DNA of 44,230 nucleotides from the NCBI GenBank assembly GCA_945906765.1, contig CAMDRF010000014.1, positions 1-44,230 on the forward strand. The letters run 5' to 3'. Shown here in pieces: positions 33,519-42,026 of this stretch (the first letter of the stretch is position 1; each line of letters begins with the position of its first letter). Source of the stretch: Nitrosovibrio sp. Nv4. Its GTDB lineage: Bacteria > Pseudomonadota > Gammaproteobacteria > Burkholderiales > SG8-39. The notes beneath the pieces were generated by a model, which saw only the letters and a list, made by a program, of their open reading frames with translations, had not been told where the DNA came from and made no database searches. The position numbers and the translations under genes were made by a program.

Positions 33519-34618
33519 GCGCGGTGCTGCGCCGCACGCCTGCGCTGCCCGGTCCGCTCGAGTGGGCGCGGGTAAATCTGTTTTCCAGTGTGCCGAACGC
33601 GCTGCTCACCCTGCTTTCGCTCTACCTGTTGTGGAAGTACGTGCCGCCGTTCGTCAGCTGGGCATTGCTCGACGCGGTCTGGCAGGCACCGAGCTCCAAG
33701 GCTTGCCGCGAGGCGGCGGGCGCCGGCGCCTGCTGGGCGTTCATCGGCGAAAAGCACCGCTTCATCCTGTTCGGCACCTACCCGTTCGAGGAACACTGGC
33801 GGCCCGGGGTGTCGATCCTGCTGTTCCTCGCATTATATGCGGTCAGCGCGATGCGCCGGTTCTGGACGCCCTGGCTGGTCCTGGCGTGGCTGGCGGGGCT
33901 GACGCTGATCGGCATGCTCATGTGGGGCGGCGTGTTTGGCCTGCGCTATGTCGAGAACGAGCGCTGGGGCGGCCTCGTCCTCACGTTGCTGCTCGCCACT
34001 TTCGGCATCGCGTTCGCGTTTCCGCTGTCGATCGTGCTCGCGCTCGGCCGGCGCTCGGAGATGCCCGTGGTGCGCGCCGTCTGCGTCATTTACATCGAAC
34101 TCATCCGCGGCGTGCCGCTGATTTCGATGCTGTTCATGGCCTCGGTAATGATGCCGCTGTTCCTGCCCAGCGGCGTGACTGTCGACAAGCTGCTGCGCGC
34201 GCAGACTGCGCTGATCCTGTTCGCCGCCGCCTATCTCGCCGAGGTGGTGCGTGGCGGGCTGCAGGCGATCCCGCGCGGGCAGTACGAGGCGGCCGAAGCG
34301 CTGGGCCTGTCTTTTGCGAAGCGCACCGCCCTGGTGATCCTGCCCCAGGCGCTCAAGATTTCGATCCCGCCGCTGGTGAACACCTTCATCGGCCTGTTCA
34401 AGGACACTTCGCTGGTGGTGATCATCGGCCTCTTCGACCTGCTGCTCGCGCTCAAGACCGCGCTCAACGAGCCGGCGTGGAGCGGAATCGGCGTCGAGGC
34501 CTACCTGTTCGCCTCGCTGGTGTATTTCGTTTTCTGCTACGCGATGTCGCAGTACAGCCAGCGGCTGGAACGCGACCTTGCGCGCGGCCCCACGGCAAGA
34601 GCCCTGAAGGACACCTGA
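33515..34618 (+). CDS. aapM: General L-amino-acid ABC transporter permease (AapM type)
   Basis: A 367-aa permease that pairs with AapQ. Marks are [20 protein letters not shown] at the N-terminus, [20 protein letters not shown], the [20 protein letters not shown] and [20 protein letters not shown] helices, and the contact loop [23 protein letters not shown] 33515 overlaps the aapQ stop by 4 nt (GTGA). The C-terminal half has the [20 protein letters not shown] segment found in AapM. aapP starts on its stop codon. Confidence 0.93.
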   Translation: MSAVLRRTPALPGPLEWARVNLFSSVPNALLTLLSLYLLWKYVPPFVSWALLDAVWQAPSSKACREAAGAGACWAFIGEKHRFILFGTYPFEEHWRPGVSILLFLALYAVSAMRRFWTPWLVLAWLAGLTLIGMLMWGGVFGLRYVENERWGGLVLTLLLATFGIAFAFPLSIVLALGRRSEMPVVRAVCVIYIELIRGVPLISMLFMASVMMPLFLPSGVTVDKLLRAQTALILFAAAYLAEVVRGGLQAIPRGQYEAAEALGLSFAKRTALVILPQALKISIPPLVNTFIGLFKDTSLVVIIGLFDLLLALKTALNEPAWSGIGVEAYLFASLVYFVFCYAMSQYSQRLERDLARGPTARALKDT

Positions 34619-35385
34619 TGACCGACGATGCAGCAAAGCGGGCGCCGCAGGGCACCATGATCGAGATCCAGGGCGTGAGCAAATGGTTCGGCGATTTCCA
34701 GGCGCTGAAGAACGTCAGCCTGAGTGTCGGCAAGGGCGAGAAGTTCGTCGTCTGCGGCCCTTCTGGCTCGGGCAAGTCCACCATGATCCGGCTCATCAAC
34801 CGGCTCGAGCGCCATGAGAGCGGCCGCATCATGGTCGACGGCATCGAGGTCGCCGACGATGTCAAGGCGATCGAGGCGATCCGCCGCGAGGTGGGCATGG
34901 TGTTCCAGAGCTTCAACCTGTTCCCGCACCTCACGGTGCTGGAGAACCTGATGCTGGCCCCGGTCTGGGTGCGCAAGGCGCCGAAAAAAGAGGCCGAGGA
35001 AATCGCGCGGCAGTTGCTGGCGCGGGTGCGCATCCCGGAACAGGCCGACAAGTACCCCGGCCAGCTCTCCGGCGGCCAGCAGCAGCGCGTCGCCATCGCG
35101 CGCGCGCTGGCCATGCGCCCGAAGGTCATGCTGTTCGATGAGCCGACCTCGGCGCTCGACCCGGAAATGATCAAGGAAGTGCTCGACGTGATGGTCGAAC
35201 TCGCCCAGGAAGGCATGACGATGGTGGTGGTGACGCACGAGATGGGATTCGCGCGCACGGTCGCCGATTGCATCGTCTTCATGGACCAGGGCGAGATCGT
35301 CGAGACCGGCGCGCCAAAAGATTTCTTCGCCGCGCCCAAGACCGACCGCGCGCGGCTGTTCCTCAGCCAGATCCTCGGCCACTAG
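34618..35385 (+). CDS. aapP: General L-amino-acid ABC transporter ATPase (AapP type)
   Basis: A 255-aa ATPase powering the Aap importer. It has Walker [14 protein letters not shown], the Q-loop in [18 protein letters not shown], signature [17 protein letters not shown], Walker [15 protein letters not shown], and the H-loop VVTHEMGFA. The start is ATG 34618, which shares one base with the aapM stop (TGATG). The open frame is longer upstream, but that portion is a reading of aapM in another phase. The PuuD-like gene follows after a 49-nt gap. Confidence 0.95.
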   Translation: MTDDAAKRAPQGTMIEIQGVSKWFGDFQALKNVSLSVGKGEKFVVCGPSGSGKSTMIRLINRLERHESGRIMVDGIEVADDVKAIEAIRREVGMVFQSFNLFPHLTVLENLMLAPVWVRKAPKKEAEEIARQLLARVRIPEQADKYPGQLSGGQQQRVAIARALAMRPKVMLFDEPTSALDPEMIKEVLDVMVELAQEGMTMVVVTHEMGFARTVADCIVFMDQGEIVETGAPKDFFAAPKTDRARLFLSQILGH

Positions 35386-35434
35386 CTGTGCTAAGCTCTC
35401 TGCCGGATCCTTGCCGTAACAACAGGAGGTAGAC

Positions 35435-36016
35435 ATGGGCGCTATTTTCCAGTCTCTCGGTCGCACCATCATCGCCGGAGTCGTTCTCGTCGCGATCCTG
35501 ATGGGCATCGCCGGCACCTTCGGCAAGATGGATCACGCATGGGGAATGTTCTTCATGCGCTACCTGCACGTGCTCTCCGGAGTGATGTGGATCGGGCTGC
35601 TGTGGTACTTGAATTTCGTGCAGATTCCCTCGATGCCGAAGATTCCCGACGAGCACAAGCCGGCGATCTCCAAGGTGATCGCGCCCGAGGTATTGTTCTG
35701 GTTCCGCTGGGCAGCGCTCGCCACGGTGGTTACCGGCCTGCTGCTCGCGGCGATGAGCAAATACATCGGCGCGCTGCTCACGCTGCAGGCGCCGTTCACG
35801 GCCATCGGCATCGGCATGTGGCTCGGCCTGATCATGGCGTTCAATGTCTGGTTCATCATCTGGCCGAATCAGAAGAAGGCGCTCGGCATCGTGACGGTGG
35901 AGGCGCCCGAGAAGGCCAAGGCGGCGCGCCTGGCGATGCTGACTTCGCGCTTCAACACCATGCTGTCCATCCCGATGCTCTACTGCATGGTGGCGCAGCA
36001 GAACGGCGGGCTTTGA
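35435..36016 (+). CDS. Short PuuD-like (urate oxidase N-terminal domain) membrane protein
   Basis: A 193-aa membrane protein with about four helices and a clear AGGAGG ribosome binding site. [54 protein letters not shown] and [16 protein letters not shown] match the family annotated as PuuD or urate-oxidase N-terminal membrane domain. Full PuuD enzymes are longer and end in a cytochrome c domain with CxxCH; this protein has neither. The conserved His in RYLHVLSG could bind haem. Whether it acts on urate is doubtful. Confidence 0.7.
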   Translation: MGAIFQSLGRTIIAGVVLVAILMGIAGTFGKMDHAWGMFFMRYLHVLSGVMWIGLLWYLNFVQIPSMPKIPDEHKPAISKVIAPEVLFWFRWAALATVVTGLLLAAMSKYIGALLTLQAPFTAIGIGMWLGLIMAFNVWFIIWPNQKKALGIVTVEAPEKAKAARLAMLTSRFNTMLSIPMLYCMVAQQNGGL

Positions 36017-36020
36017 TCTT

Positions 36021-36449
36021 CTAGCGGGGGGAGAGCTTTTCCAGGCCCCGGAGCTTCGCGCCGGGCTTGATACCGCGTTGCGCGAACCAGCCCCTGTTCA
36101 TCTCCAGCGCATAGCGCGCGGGGCGAGTGGCGCAATGCGACTGTTCGCTGTGCGGTTGCATGTCGGCGATATTGACGATCGCACCGGCCTGGTCGATGAA
36201 TGCGACCGACAGCGGAATCAAGGTATTCTTCATCCACATGCAGTGAGCGGCGATCTCGTCGAACACGAACACCATGCCCGAACCCTGCGGCATCGACTTG
36301 CGGTGCATCAGGCCTTGCATGCGCGTGCCCATGCTGTCGGCAAGCTCGGCACGGATGAGATGCATGCCGGTAGACAACTGCACAGCGGGTAGTTCCGCTT
36401 GAGCAACTGCGGAAAACCAGGCCGCGAACAGGAGAGCGATGTATTTCAT
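36021..36449 (-). CDS. DUF192 domain secreted protein
   Basis: A 142-aa protein with a signal peptide (MKYIALLFAAWFSAVAQA) and a DUF192 domain: RAELADSMGTRMQGLMHRKS, GMVFVFDEIAAHCMWMKNT, LIPLSVAFIDQAGAIVNIAD and ARYALEMNRGWFAQRGIKPG. The family is small, periplasmic and of unsettled function. It is convergent with the PuuD-like gene, with 4 nt between stops. The ATG at 36449 directly follows a terminator; the open frame runs upstream through that terminator and the repeat gene, which is not likely coding. Confidence 0.88.
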   Translation of the reverse strand: MKYIALLFAAWFSAVAQAELPAVQLSTGMHLIRAELADSMGTRMQGLMHRKSMPQGSGMVFVFDEIAAHCMWMKNTLIPLSVAFIDQAGAIVNIADMQPHSEQSHCATRPARYALEMNRGWFAQRGIKPGAKLRGLEKLSPR

Positions 36450-36455
36450 GGCTGC

Positions 36456-36489
36456 TGAAAAGAAAAAGGCAGGGACGCGCCCTGCCTTT
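36456..36489 (-). terminator. Rho-independent terminator of the Lys/Asp-repeat gene
   Basis: AAAGGCAGGG (36465-36474) and CCCTGCCTTT (36480-36489) form a perfect 10-bp stem with a 5-nt loop. On the minus strand it is followed by TTTTTCTTTTC. It lies 22 nt after the repeat gene's stop and just before the DUF192 start. Confidence 0.85.
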
Positions 36490-36510
36490 CCGTAACGCAA
36501 CGGCGGACGA

Positions 36511-36753
36511 TTACTTCTTGTCGTCCTTCTTGTCGTCCTTCTTGTCGGCTTTTTTGTCGGCTTTCTTGTCAGCCTTCTTTTCGTCTTTCTTGTCGGCCTT
36601 CTTTTCGTCTTTCTTGTCGGCCTTCTTGTCCATCTTCTTCTCCATCTTCTCGTCCTTCTTGTCGCCCTTCGCCCCCGCGTGGGCGGCGGCAAACGCGTTA
36701 ACGCTCACAACCGCGAACATGGCGGCAACAATCATCGACAGCAGCTTGGTCAT
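36511..36753 (-). CDS. Exported Lys/Asp-repeat protein
   Basis: An 80-aa protein. A signal peptide (MTKLLSMIVAAMFAVVSVNA, cleavage near AFA-AA) is followed by a tail of about 50 residues made almost only of Lys, Asp, Glu, Ala and Met in repeats of KKADKKDE/KKADKK type. The mature tail is unlikely to fold and is positively charged on balance. A good GGAGAT ribosome binding site precedes ATG 36753 and a strong terminator follows, so it is a genuine single-gene unit. Similar short secreted Lys-rich proteins occur in betaproteobacteria, without known function. Confidence 0.75.
   Translation of the reverse strand: MTKLLSMIVAAMFAVVSVNAFAAAHAGAKGDKKDEKMEKKMDKKADKKDEKKADKKDEKKADKKADKKADKKDDKKDDKK
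36513..36655 (-). repeat. Short tandem repeat coding for Lys/Asp units
   Basis: The coding DNA is built from near-identical 12- and 15-nt units (on the plus strand CTTCTTGTCGTC or CTTCTTGTCGGC with variants). Such tracts can change length by slippage, so the repeat number may vary between strains. Confidence 0.6.
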
Positions 36754-36927
36754 TTTTATCTCCAGATATAGGAATGTTTAAACGGGGTGACGCAACGAGT
36801 TGCCGCCTCTCCCCGCGTCGAAAAACGCGCGAAACTGCTGGCGGTTGACCGTTCCTCCCGGTTGACCCCGTTTTTGCCTCCCTGCACGCGGCCTTCACCG
36901 CGCAAACCATCGTAAACAAAAGAAGAT

Positions 36928-36955
36928 TTGGTATCAAACCGTGATAAGCTATTGT
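36928..36955 (+). promoter_or_regulatory. Promoter candidate for the TPR and HupE/UreJ genes
   Basis: TTGGTA (36928-36933) and TATTGT (36950-36955) are 16 nt apart in an AT-rich patch, with a predicted start near 36962 and the ATG at 36985. The gap 36754-36927 holds no gene. Within it CGGTTGACC occurs twice in direct repeat (36842-36850 and 36859-36867). Confidence 0.4.
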
Positions 36956-36984
36956 TTTTACAGGGTTGTCTGGATGTCCTGCCG

Positions 36985-38175
36985 ATGATATTCCATCGAG
37001 CTCCAGGTTTGGTGCTGCTCGCGGCGGCTCTACTTGCCTCGCAACTGGCGGCCGGGGCGCCGTTCGTGCCCCGCGACGAAGCGGTGGTCCTTGAGACCCT
37101 CCCCAGCAAGCCGGGCGATCCGGCCGCGGCGGAACTGCGCCGGCTTCGCGCCGCAGTTGCAGCGGACCCGCGTAACGCTGAAGCGGCGGCGCGCCTTGCG
37201 CGCCGCTATTTCGACCTGGCGATGGCCGAGGGAGATCCGCGCTACGTCGGCTACGCGCAAGCCGCGCTGCGTCCATGGCCCGAAACCGCGGCTACGCCGG
37301 TTGAAATCCTTGTCCTGCACGGAATGCTTCACCAATACCGCCATAACTTCGGGCGTGGGATGGAGAACTTCGAACTCGCTCTGAAGACGGACCCGGCCAA
37401 TAGCGAGGCGAGGGCCTGGCGAGCGGCGATCCTGATGGTGCAGGCGGACTATCCGGCTGCGCGCCGCGAATGCGCGTTACTCGCAGAGAACGCGACCGAG
37501 CTGCATGCAACGGCTTGCACCACGTACGTCGAGGCGACCACCGGTAACGCGCGCGCGGCCCACGAGCGGCTCGCCGCGGCGCTGGCGCGGCGAACCGACG
37601 TCGATCCTGACTTCCGCGTCTGGATCGTGACCCGTCTCGCCGAAATGGCATGGCGGATCGGCGATCTTGCCGCGGCCGAAAGGCATTTCCGGCAAGGAAT
37701 CGCTCTCGGCATCGATGACAATTTCCTGCTTGCCGCCTATGCCGATTTCCTGCTTGAGCAGGGCCGCGCCGCGGAGGTGATGCCGTTGCTGAAGGGCTGG
37801 GCGCGATCGGACACCTTGCTGCTGCGGCTCGCGCTCGCCGCGCGGACGCTCAAGCTCGCAGAGGGCGAAAAATACGCACGCACGCTGGGCGAGCGCTTCG
37901 CCGACGCCGCGCTACGCGGCGAGAAACTGCACCAGCAAGAAGAAGCGAGATACCTGCTGGATCTCAGGGGCGATGCGCCCGCCGCGCTGGCGGCGGCGAG
38001 CGAGAACTACCGGACCCAGCGCGAGCCTCGCGACGCACTGATCCTCATCGAGGCGGCGCTCGCGGCGCGCGATCCGGCCGCGGCCGCACCTGCGCTGCAA
38101 TGGCTGGAGTCCTCCGGGTTTGAAGACAGGCGGTTCCGGGAAGCTGCTGTGAGGCTAAAAGCGCTGAAACCGTGA
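36985..38175 (+). CDS. TPR-repeat protein, probably periplasmic
   Basis: A 396-aa protein with an N-terminal signal (VLLAAALLASQLAAGAPF) and tetratricopeptide-like helices. Parts are PRNAEAAARLARRYFDLAMA, then GMENFELALKTDPANSEARA, AAERHFRQGIALGIDDNFLL and NYRTQREPRDALILIEAALA. No enzyme motif is visible, so it is likely a scaffold. I chose ATG 36985 since an upstream in-frame TTG (36928) lies inside the promoter. The HupE/UreJ-type gene overlaps its stop (GTGA), so the two are probably a functional pair. Confidence 0.78.
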   Translation: MIFHRAPGLVLLAAALLASQLAAGAPFVPRDEAVVLETLPSKPGDPAAAELRRLRAAVAADPRNAEAAARLARRYFDLAMAEGDPRYVGYAQAALRPWPETAATPVEILVLHGMLHQYRHNFGRGMENFELALKTDPANSEARAWRAAILMVQADYPAARRECALLAENATELHATACTTYVEATTGNARAAHERLAAALARRTDVDPDFRVWIVTRLAEMAWRIGDLAAAERHFRQGIALGIDDNFLLAAYADFLLEQGRAAEVMPLLKGWARSDTLLLRLALAARTLKLAEGEKYARTLGERFADAALRGEKLHQQEEARYLLDLRGDAPAALAAASENYRTQREPRDALILIEAALAARDPAAAAPALQWLESSGFEDRRFREAAVRLKALKP

Positions 38176-39293
38176 AATCGAAATACCTCGTCCTCCTGTC
38201 ATTTCTGTTTGCGGCCGCTGCGCACGCGCACAAGCCGAGCGACAGCTATCTCGCGCTGAGCGTCGATGGCGCTGCGGTGCGCGGCCAGTGGGACATCGCG
38301 CTGCGCGACCTCGAATTCGCGATCGGACTGGACGCCGACGGCAACGGCGAAATCACCTGGGGCGAATTGCGCGCCAGGCACAACGACATCGCGGCCTATG
38401 CGCTCGCCAGGCTGGTGGTGCGGGCCGACGGCCGCGATTGCAAACTCTCCCCTGCCGCGCACCTGGTGGATGAGCACAGCGACGGCGCCTATGCGGTGCT
38501 GCGCTTCGACGCCGACTGCGGCACGCGCGCGCCGGTGGCCATCGAACTCGCCTACAGCCTGTTCTTCGACCTGGACCCCACGCACCGGGGCCTGCTGCGC
38601 TTCGAGCGTGGCGGCGCGGCGCAAACAGGGGTGCTGTCGCCGGAACGTCCGCGCCTCGCATTCAAGGCGGGCGAAGACTCTCGGCCGGCGCAGTTTTTCG
38701 ACTACCTGCGCGAGGGCGTCTGGCACATCTGGATCGGTCTCGACCACATCTTGTTCATCCTTTCGCTGCTGCTGCCTTCGGTTTTCATTTTCAGGAACAA
38801 GGAATGGAAGGCTGCCGAGCGCTTTCGCGACACGTTCTGGGACGTGTTCAAGGTCGTCACTTCCTTCACCATCGCGCATTCGATCACCCTGTCGCTGGCG
38901 GCGCTGTCGGTTATCGCGCTGCCTTCGCGCCTCGTCGAATCGACCATCGCGCTGTCGGTGGTGCTCGCCGCGCTGAACAACCTCAAGCCGGTGGTGGCGG
39001 AGCGGCGCTGGGCGGTCGCCTTCGCTTTCGGCCTGATCCACGGCTTCGGCTTCGCCAGCGTGCTCGCGGACCTGGGGCTACCGCAGGGCACGCTGCTGCT
39101 GGCGCTGATCGGGTTCAACCTCGGAGTTGAGGCAGGTCAACTCGCGATCGTGGGCACGTTCCTGCCGCTCGCCTACGCCCTGCGCGGCAGCTGGTTCTAC
39201 CGCCGGCTGGTGTTCACAGGGGGCTCGGTCGCCATCGCGCTGGTGGCGCTGATTTGGCTGGTGGAACGGATTTTCGACCTCAAACTCTTATAA
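38172..39293 (+). CDS. HupE/UreJ-type membrane protein with a periplasmic EF-hand loop
   Basis: A 373-aa protein. It has a signal peptide, then a soluble region of about 175 residues, then about six helices of HupE/UreJ_2 type (EGVWHIWIGLDHILFILSLL, TSFTIAHSITLSLAALSV, FGLIHGFGFASVLADLGL, with conserved His residues). Such proteins may move nickel, cobalt or another metal, but no hydrogenase or urease is near. Residues 54-65 (DADGNGEITWGE) fit the 12-residue EF-hand loop exactly (D1, D3, N5, G6, I8, E12). GTG 38172 overlaps the TPR stop. Confidence 0.82.
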   Translation: MKSKYLVLLSFLFAAAAHAHKPSDSYLALSVDGAAVRGQWDIALRDLEFAIGLDADGNGEITWGELRARHNDIAAYALARLVVRADGRDCKLSPAAHLVDEHSDGAYAVLRFDADCGTRAPVAIELAYSLFFDLDPTHRGLLRFERGGAAQTGVLSPERPRLAFKAGEDSRPAQFFDYLREGVWHIWIGLDHILFILSLLLPSVFIFRNKEWKAAERFRDTFWDVFKVVTSFTIAHSITLSLAALSVIALPSRLVESTIALSVVLAALNNLKPVVAERRWAVAFAFGLIHGFGFASVLADLGLPQGTLLLALIGFNLGVEAGQLAIVGTFLPLAYALRGSWFYRRLVFTGGSVAIALVALIWLVERIFDLKLL

Positions 39294-39294
39294 T
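39289..39294 (+). promoter_or_regulatory. Perfect -10 element upstream of icd
   Basis: TATAAT at 39289-39294 overlaps the end of the HupE/UreJ gene, 36 nt before the icd ATG. No good -35 is seen at 17 nt (ACGGAT at 39266). It suggests icd has its own promoter. Confidence 0.4.
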
Positions 39295-39329
39295 TCCGCC
39301 TCTCCCGATTTCAATCTGCTGGAGCAGCC

Positions 39330-40586
39330 ATGGCATACAAGCACCTCAAGGTCCCGACGGACGGCGAGAAGATCAAGGTCAACAAGGACTTCTCCCTCTC
39401 GGCGCCGAACAACCCGATCATCCCGTACATCGTGGGCGACGGCACCGGCATCGACATCACCCCGGTGATGCTCAAGGTGGTGGACGCCGCGGTCAACAAG
39501 TGCTACGCGGGCAAGAAGAAGATCGCCTGGATGGAGATGTATGCCGGCGAGAAATCCTGCAAGGTCTACGGCGAGAATGTCTGGCTGCCCGAGGAAACGC
39601 TGGCAGCGTCCAAGGAGTTCGTGGTGTCGATCAAGGGACCGCTCACGACACCGGTCGGTGGCGGCATCCGCTCGATCAATGTCGCGCTGCGCCAGGAACT
39701 GGATCTCTACGTCTGCCTGCGGCCGGTGCGCTGGTTCAAGGGCGTGCCCAGCCCGGTCAAGGAACCGCATAACGTCGACATGGTGATCTTCCGCGAGAAC
39801 TCCGAGGACATCTACGCCGGCATCGAATGGGCAGCGCAGACCCCTGAGGCGAAAAAAGTGATCGACTTCCTGATCAAGGAAATGAAGGTCACGAAAATCC
39901 GCTTCCCGGACACTTCGGCCATCGGCATCAAGCCGATCTCCATCGAGGGCAGCGAGCGCCTGCTGCGCAAGGCGTTCCAGTACGCGATCGACAACAACCG
40001 CAAGTCGGTGACCATCGTCCACAAGGGCAACATCCAGAAGTTCACCGAAGGCGGCTTCCGCGACTGGGGCTACAAGCTGGTGCAGAAGGAGTTCGGCGCC
40101 AAGCTGGTCGATGGTGGCCCCTGGTGCAGCTACAAGAATCCGAAAAGCGGCCAGGAGATCATGGTCAAGGACGTCATCACCGACGCCATGCTGCAACAGA
40201 TCCTGCTGCGGCCGGCGGAATATGACGTACTCGCCACCACCAACCTGAACGGCGACTACATCTCCGACGCGCTGGCGGCGGAGGTCGGCGGCATCGGCAT
40301 CGCGCCGGGCGCCAATATGAGCGATTCGATCGCCATGTTCGAAGCCACCCACGGCACCGCGCCGAAATACGCGGGCAAGGACCAGGTCAACCCGGGCTCC
40401 TTGATCCTCTCGGCCGAGATGATGCTGCGGCACATGGGCTGGTTCGAAGCCGCCGACGCGATCGTCAAATCGATGGAGAAGGCGATCAACGACAAGATCG
40501 TCACCTACGACTTCGCGCGCCAGATGCCGGACGCGAAGAAGGTTTCCTGCTCCGGCTTCGGGCAGGCGATGATCGAGCGGATGTAA
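39330..40586 (+). CDS. icd: NADP-dependent isocitrate dehydrogenase
   Basis: A 418-aa TCA-cycle enzyme making 2-oxoglutarate, CO2 and NADPH. It is close to E. coli Icd throughout: [13 protein letters not shown], the phosphorylatable Ser in [40 protein letters not shown], then [36 protein letters not shown] and [20 protein letters not shown]. The ATG follows GGAGCAGCC. The length equals that of E. coli (416 aa). It has its own -10 candidate and a terminator, so it is probably monocistronic. Confidence 0.97.
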   Translation: MAYKHLKVPTDGEKIKVNKDFSLSAPNNPIIPYIVGDGTGIDITPVMLKVVDAAVNKCYAGKKKIAWMEMYAGEKSCKVYGENVWLPEETLAASKEFVVSIKGPLTTPVGGGIRSINVALRQELDLYVCLRPVRWFKGVPSPVKEPHNVDMVIFRENSEDIYAGIEWAAQTPEAKKVIDFLIKEMKVTKIRFPDTSAIGIKPISIEGSERLLRKAFQYAIDNNRKSVTIVHKGNIQKFTEGGFRDWGYKLVQKEFGAKLVDGGPWCSYKNPKSGQEIMVKDVITDAMLQQILLRPAEYDVLATTNLNGDYISDALAAEVGGIGIAPGANMSDSIAMFEATHGTAPKYAGKDQVNPGSLILSAEMMLRHMGWFEAADAIVKSMEKAINDKIVTYDFARQMPDAKKVSCSGFGQAMIERM

Positions 40587-40591
40587 CGCCG

Positions 40592-40617
40592 CTCCCGGCT
40601 CAGGTCAGCGCCGGGAG
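40592..40617 (+). terminator. Terminator downstream of icd
   Basis: CTCCCGGC (40592-40599) and GCCGGGAG (40610-40617) form a perfect 8-bp stem with a 10-nt loop, followed by TTCCTT. It starts 6 nt after the icd stop and overlaps the stop of the PIN remnant on the other strand. Confidence 0.5.
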
Positions 40618-40845
40618 TTCCTTGAACGGATTGAAAACCTTCAAGCCGGGGCCGCGAAAGTCCCGGTCGTTGCCCGTGGCAATCGTCAGTCCGTGCCGGC
40701 GCGCGGTCGCTGCGATGTAACTGTCCTCGACCGGCATCCGGCGTCCCGCTTTTTCGAGCAGATGCTCCTGCTCCGCCCAGACATGGGCCACCGATACATT
40801 AAAGCCGTGAATTCGGCCATGCATCGAGTCCATTAGACGTGTTTG
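40600..40845 (-). pseudogene. PIN-domain toxin remnant (C-terminal part)
   Basis: The minus strand encodes GRIHGFNVSVAHVWAEQ, AGRRMPVEDSYIAATARRHG, LTIATGNDRDFRGPGLKVFN and PFKELPALT, the last two thirds of a FitB/VapC-type PIN toxin. The conserved Glu-Asp of PVEDSYIAA and the GNDRDF strand remain. The N-terminal strand with the first catalytic Asp is absent; the frame instead runs into the neighbouring truncated binding-protein gene near 40845. No antitoxin gene is adjacent. Confidence 0.75.
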
Positions 40846-41326
40846 GAAAGACATCCTTGAGCAGCTCAAGCCTTTTCATGTTGAGTTGCGGGAGAAAGAA
40901 GGTCGACCCGGTGATGTTCCCCGGGGGCCGCGCGAGGCTGGCGACGAGGCCGGTAGCAACCGCGTCGCCGCTGATCGCCATGACGATGGGAATCGTGGTG
41001 GTCGCCAGCTTGGCCGCGCGGGTCCCCGGTATCCCATGGGTCACGAAAACGTCAACGTTGAGGCGAACAAGGTCTGCGACTAGGGCGGGGAGCCGATCGT
41101 ACTTCCCCTCCGCCCATCGGTACTCGATGACAATGTTCTTGCCCTCGAAATAGCCGAGGTCACGCAGGCCCGCCCGTAGCGCTTCCACCTGACTCGTAAA
41201 GTGGGAAGCAGAGGCTGAACCCAAGAAACCTATCCGAGCGACTTTTTGGGGCTGCTGCTGGGCGAAACCGGAGAGCGGCGAAGCGCCGAGCGCAAGCAGT
41301 GCAAGTACCGTGTGACGCCTGTTCAT
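40799..41326 (-). pseudogene. Truncated ABC-type binding protein (ABC_sub_bind/TrpX-like)
   Basis: ATG 41326 with AGAGGGGGAT upstream starts a lipoprotein-like or secreted protein (RRHTVLALLALGASPLSGFA). The body continues VARIGFLGSASASHFTSQVE, ALRAGLRDLGYFEGKNIVIE, WAEGKYDRLPALVADLVRLN, VVASLARPPGNITGSTF-like text, and then LELLKDVFPNTS. These are the first 160 residues of the ABC_sub_bind family, normally about 320. The last 10-12 codons are foreign, from the PIN sequence read in another frame. No permease or ATPase is near, so the gene is dead. Confidence 0.8.
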
Positions 41327-41722
41327 TCGATCCCCCTCTGGTCGTTGTAGGGTACGCCGCTTACATAATGTCAGCGACGAACAAGGCCCGAAAACCGCTG
41401 GTTCCATATCGGCCAGACCGTCCTCGGCGAAATATGCGATTCAATCGTATATTTCGCGCGGCTGCGGGCAGGCCGACGGGCCAACAAAAAGCCGCCCGAA
41501 GGCGGCTTATTTCCACTTGCGGGGCAGGGGTTTCAGGTCTAACAGATCCTCGCTGCCATCGTCCGGCGGCCCCTACGCGCCTTCCGCAGCGCCGTCAAGA
41601 GGGGGCCGGCCCGCGTCGTTTGCCGGCCATCCGCGTGAGGAACTGCGCGTTCCGCCTTCTGAACGGTTTGCACTCGCGGGTAGCATTGATTAGGATAGAA
41701 ACGATAGACCACCACATGGCTC
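41327..41722. other. Gene-poor interval before clpS
   Basis: No convincing intact gene is present. On the minus strand a run of about 60 codons begins at an ATG near 41690, has one TAG, and then reads GPPDDGSEDLLDLKPLPRKW before a TAA next to the terminator at 41489-41508; this could be a decayed small gene. On the plus strand the last part must hold the clpS promoter, but no clear -35/-10 pair is seen. Confidence 0.3.
41489..41508 (-). terminator. Rho-independent terminator (UUCG-type loop on the minus strand)
   Basis: AAGCCGCC (41489-41496) and GGCGGCTT (41501-41508) pair perfectly over 8 bp. Read on the minus strand the loop is TTCG, the stable tetraloop, followed by a T-rich TTTTTGTT. 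It should end transcription from the minus strand, although no intact gene precedes it. Confidence 0.75.
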
Positions 41723-42025
41723 ATGCAACACAAGGACGACTCGGTACTCGAGGCAAAAAAGGCGAAGGTCAAACTTCCGCCTATGTACAAGGTATTGCTG
41801 CTCAACGACGACTACACGCCGATGGAGTTCGTGGTGCTGGTGCTGCAGAAGTTTTTCGGCATGACCCGGGAGCGGGCGACCCAGGTGATGCTCAAAGTCC
41901 ATCGCGATGGAATGGGGATCTGCGGCGTTTTTCCGCGCGACGTGGCCTCGACCAAAGTCCAGCAGGTCGCGGCCTATGCACGCAAGTACCAGCATCCGCT
42001 GCAATGCGTGATGGAGGAAACCTGA
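41723..42025 (+). CDS. clpS: ATP-dependent Clp protease adaptor ClpS
   Basis: A 100-aa adaptor that binds N-degron substrates and hands them to ClpAP. Recognisable parts are [20 protein letters not shown] (the N-end residue pocket), [20 protein letters not shown], and the [20 protein letters not shown] stretch. It ends [16 protein letters not shown]. clpA begins right after its stop, the usual pairing. The N-terminal tail, needed in E. coli to modulate ClpA, is present. Confidence 0.96.
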   Translation: MQHKDDSVLEAKKAKVKLPPMYKVLLLNDDYTPMEFVVLVLQKFFGMTRERATQVMLKVHRDGMGICGVFPRDVASTKVQQVAAYARKYQHPLQCVMEET

Positions 42026-42026
42026 A

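Noticed and set aside
33562-34617. An upstream extension of aapP
   Set aside because: This part is aapM read in another phase; the true ATG at 34618 shares a base with the aapM stop.
36518-36781. Plus-strand Ser/Phe/Leu repeat protein
   Set aside because: It is the antisense reading of the Lys/Asp repeat gene. The signal peptide, ribosome binding site and terminator all support the minus strand.
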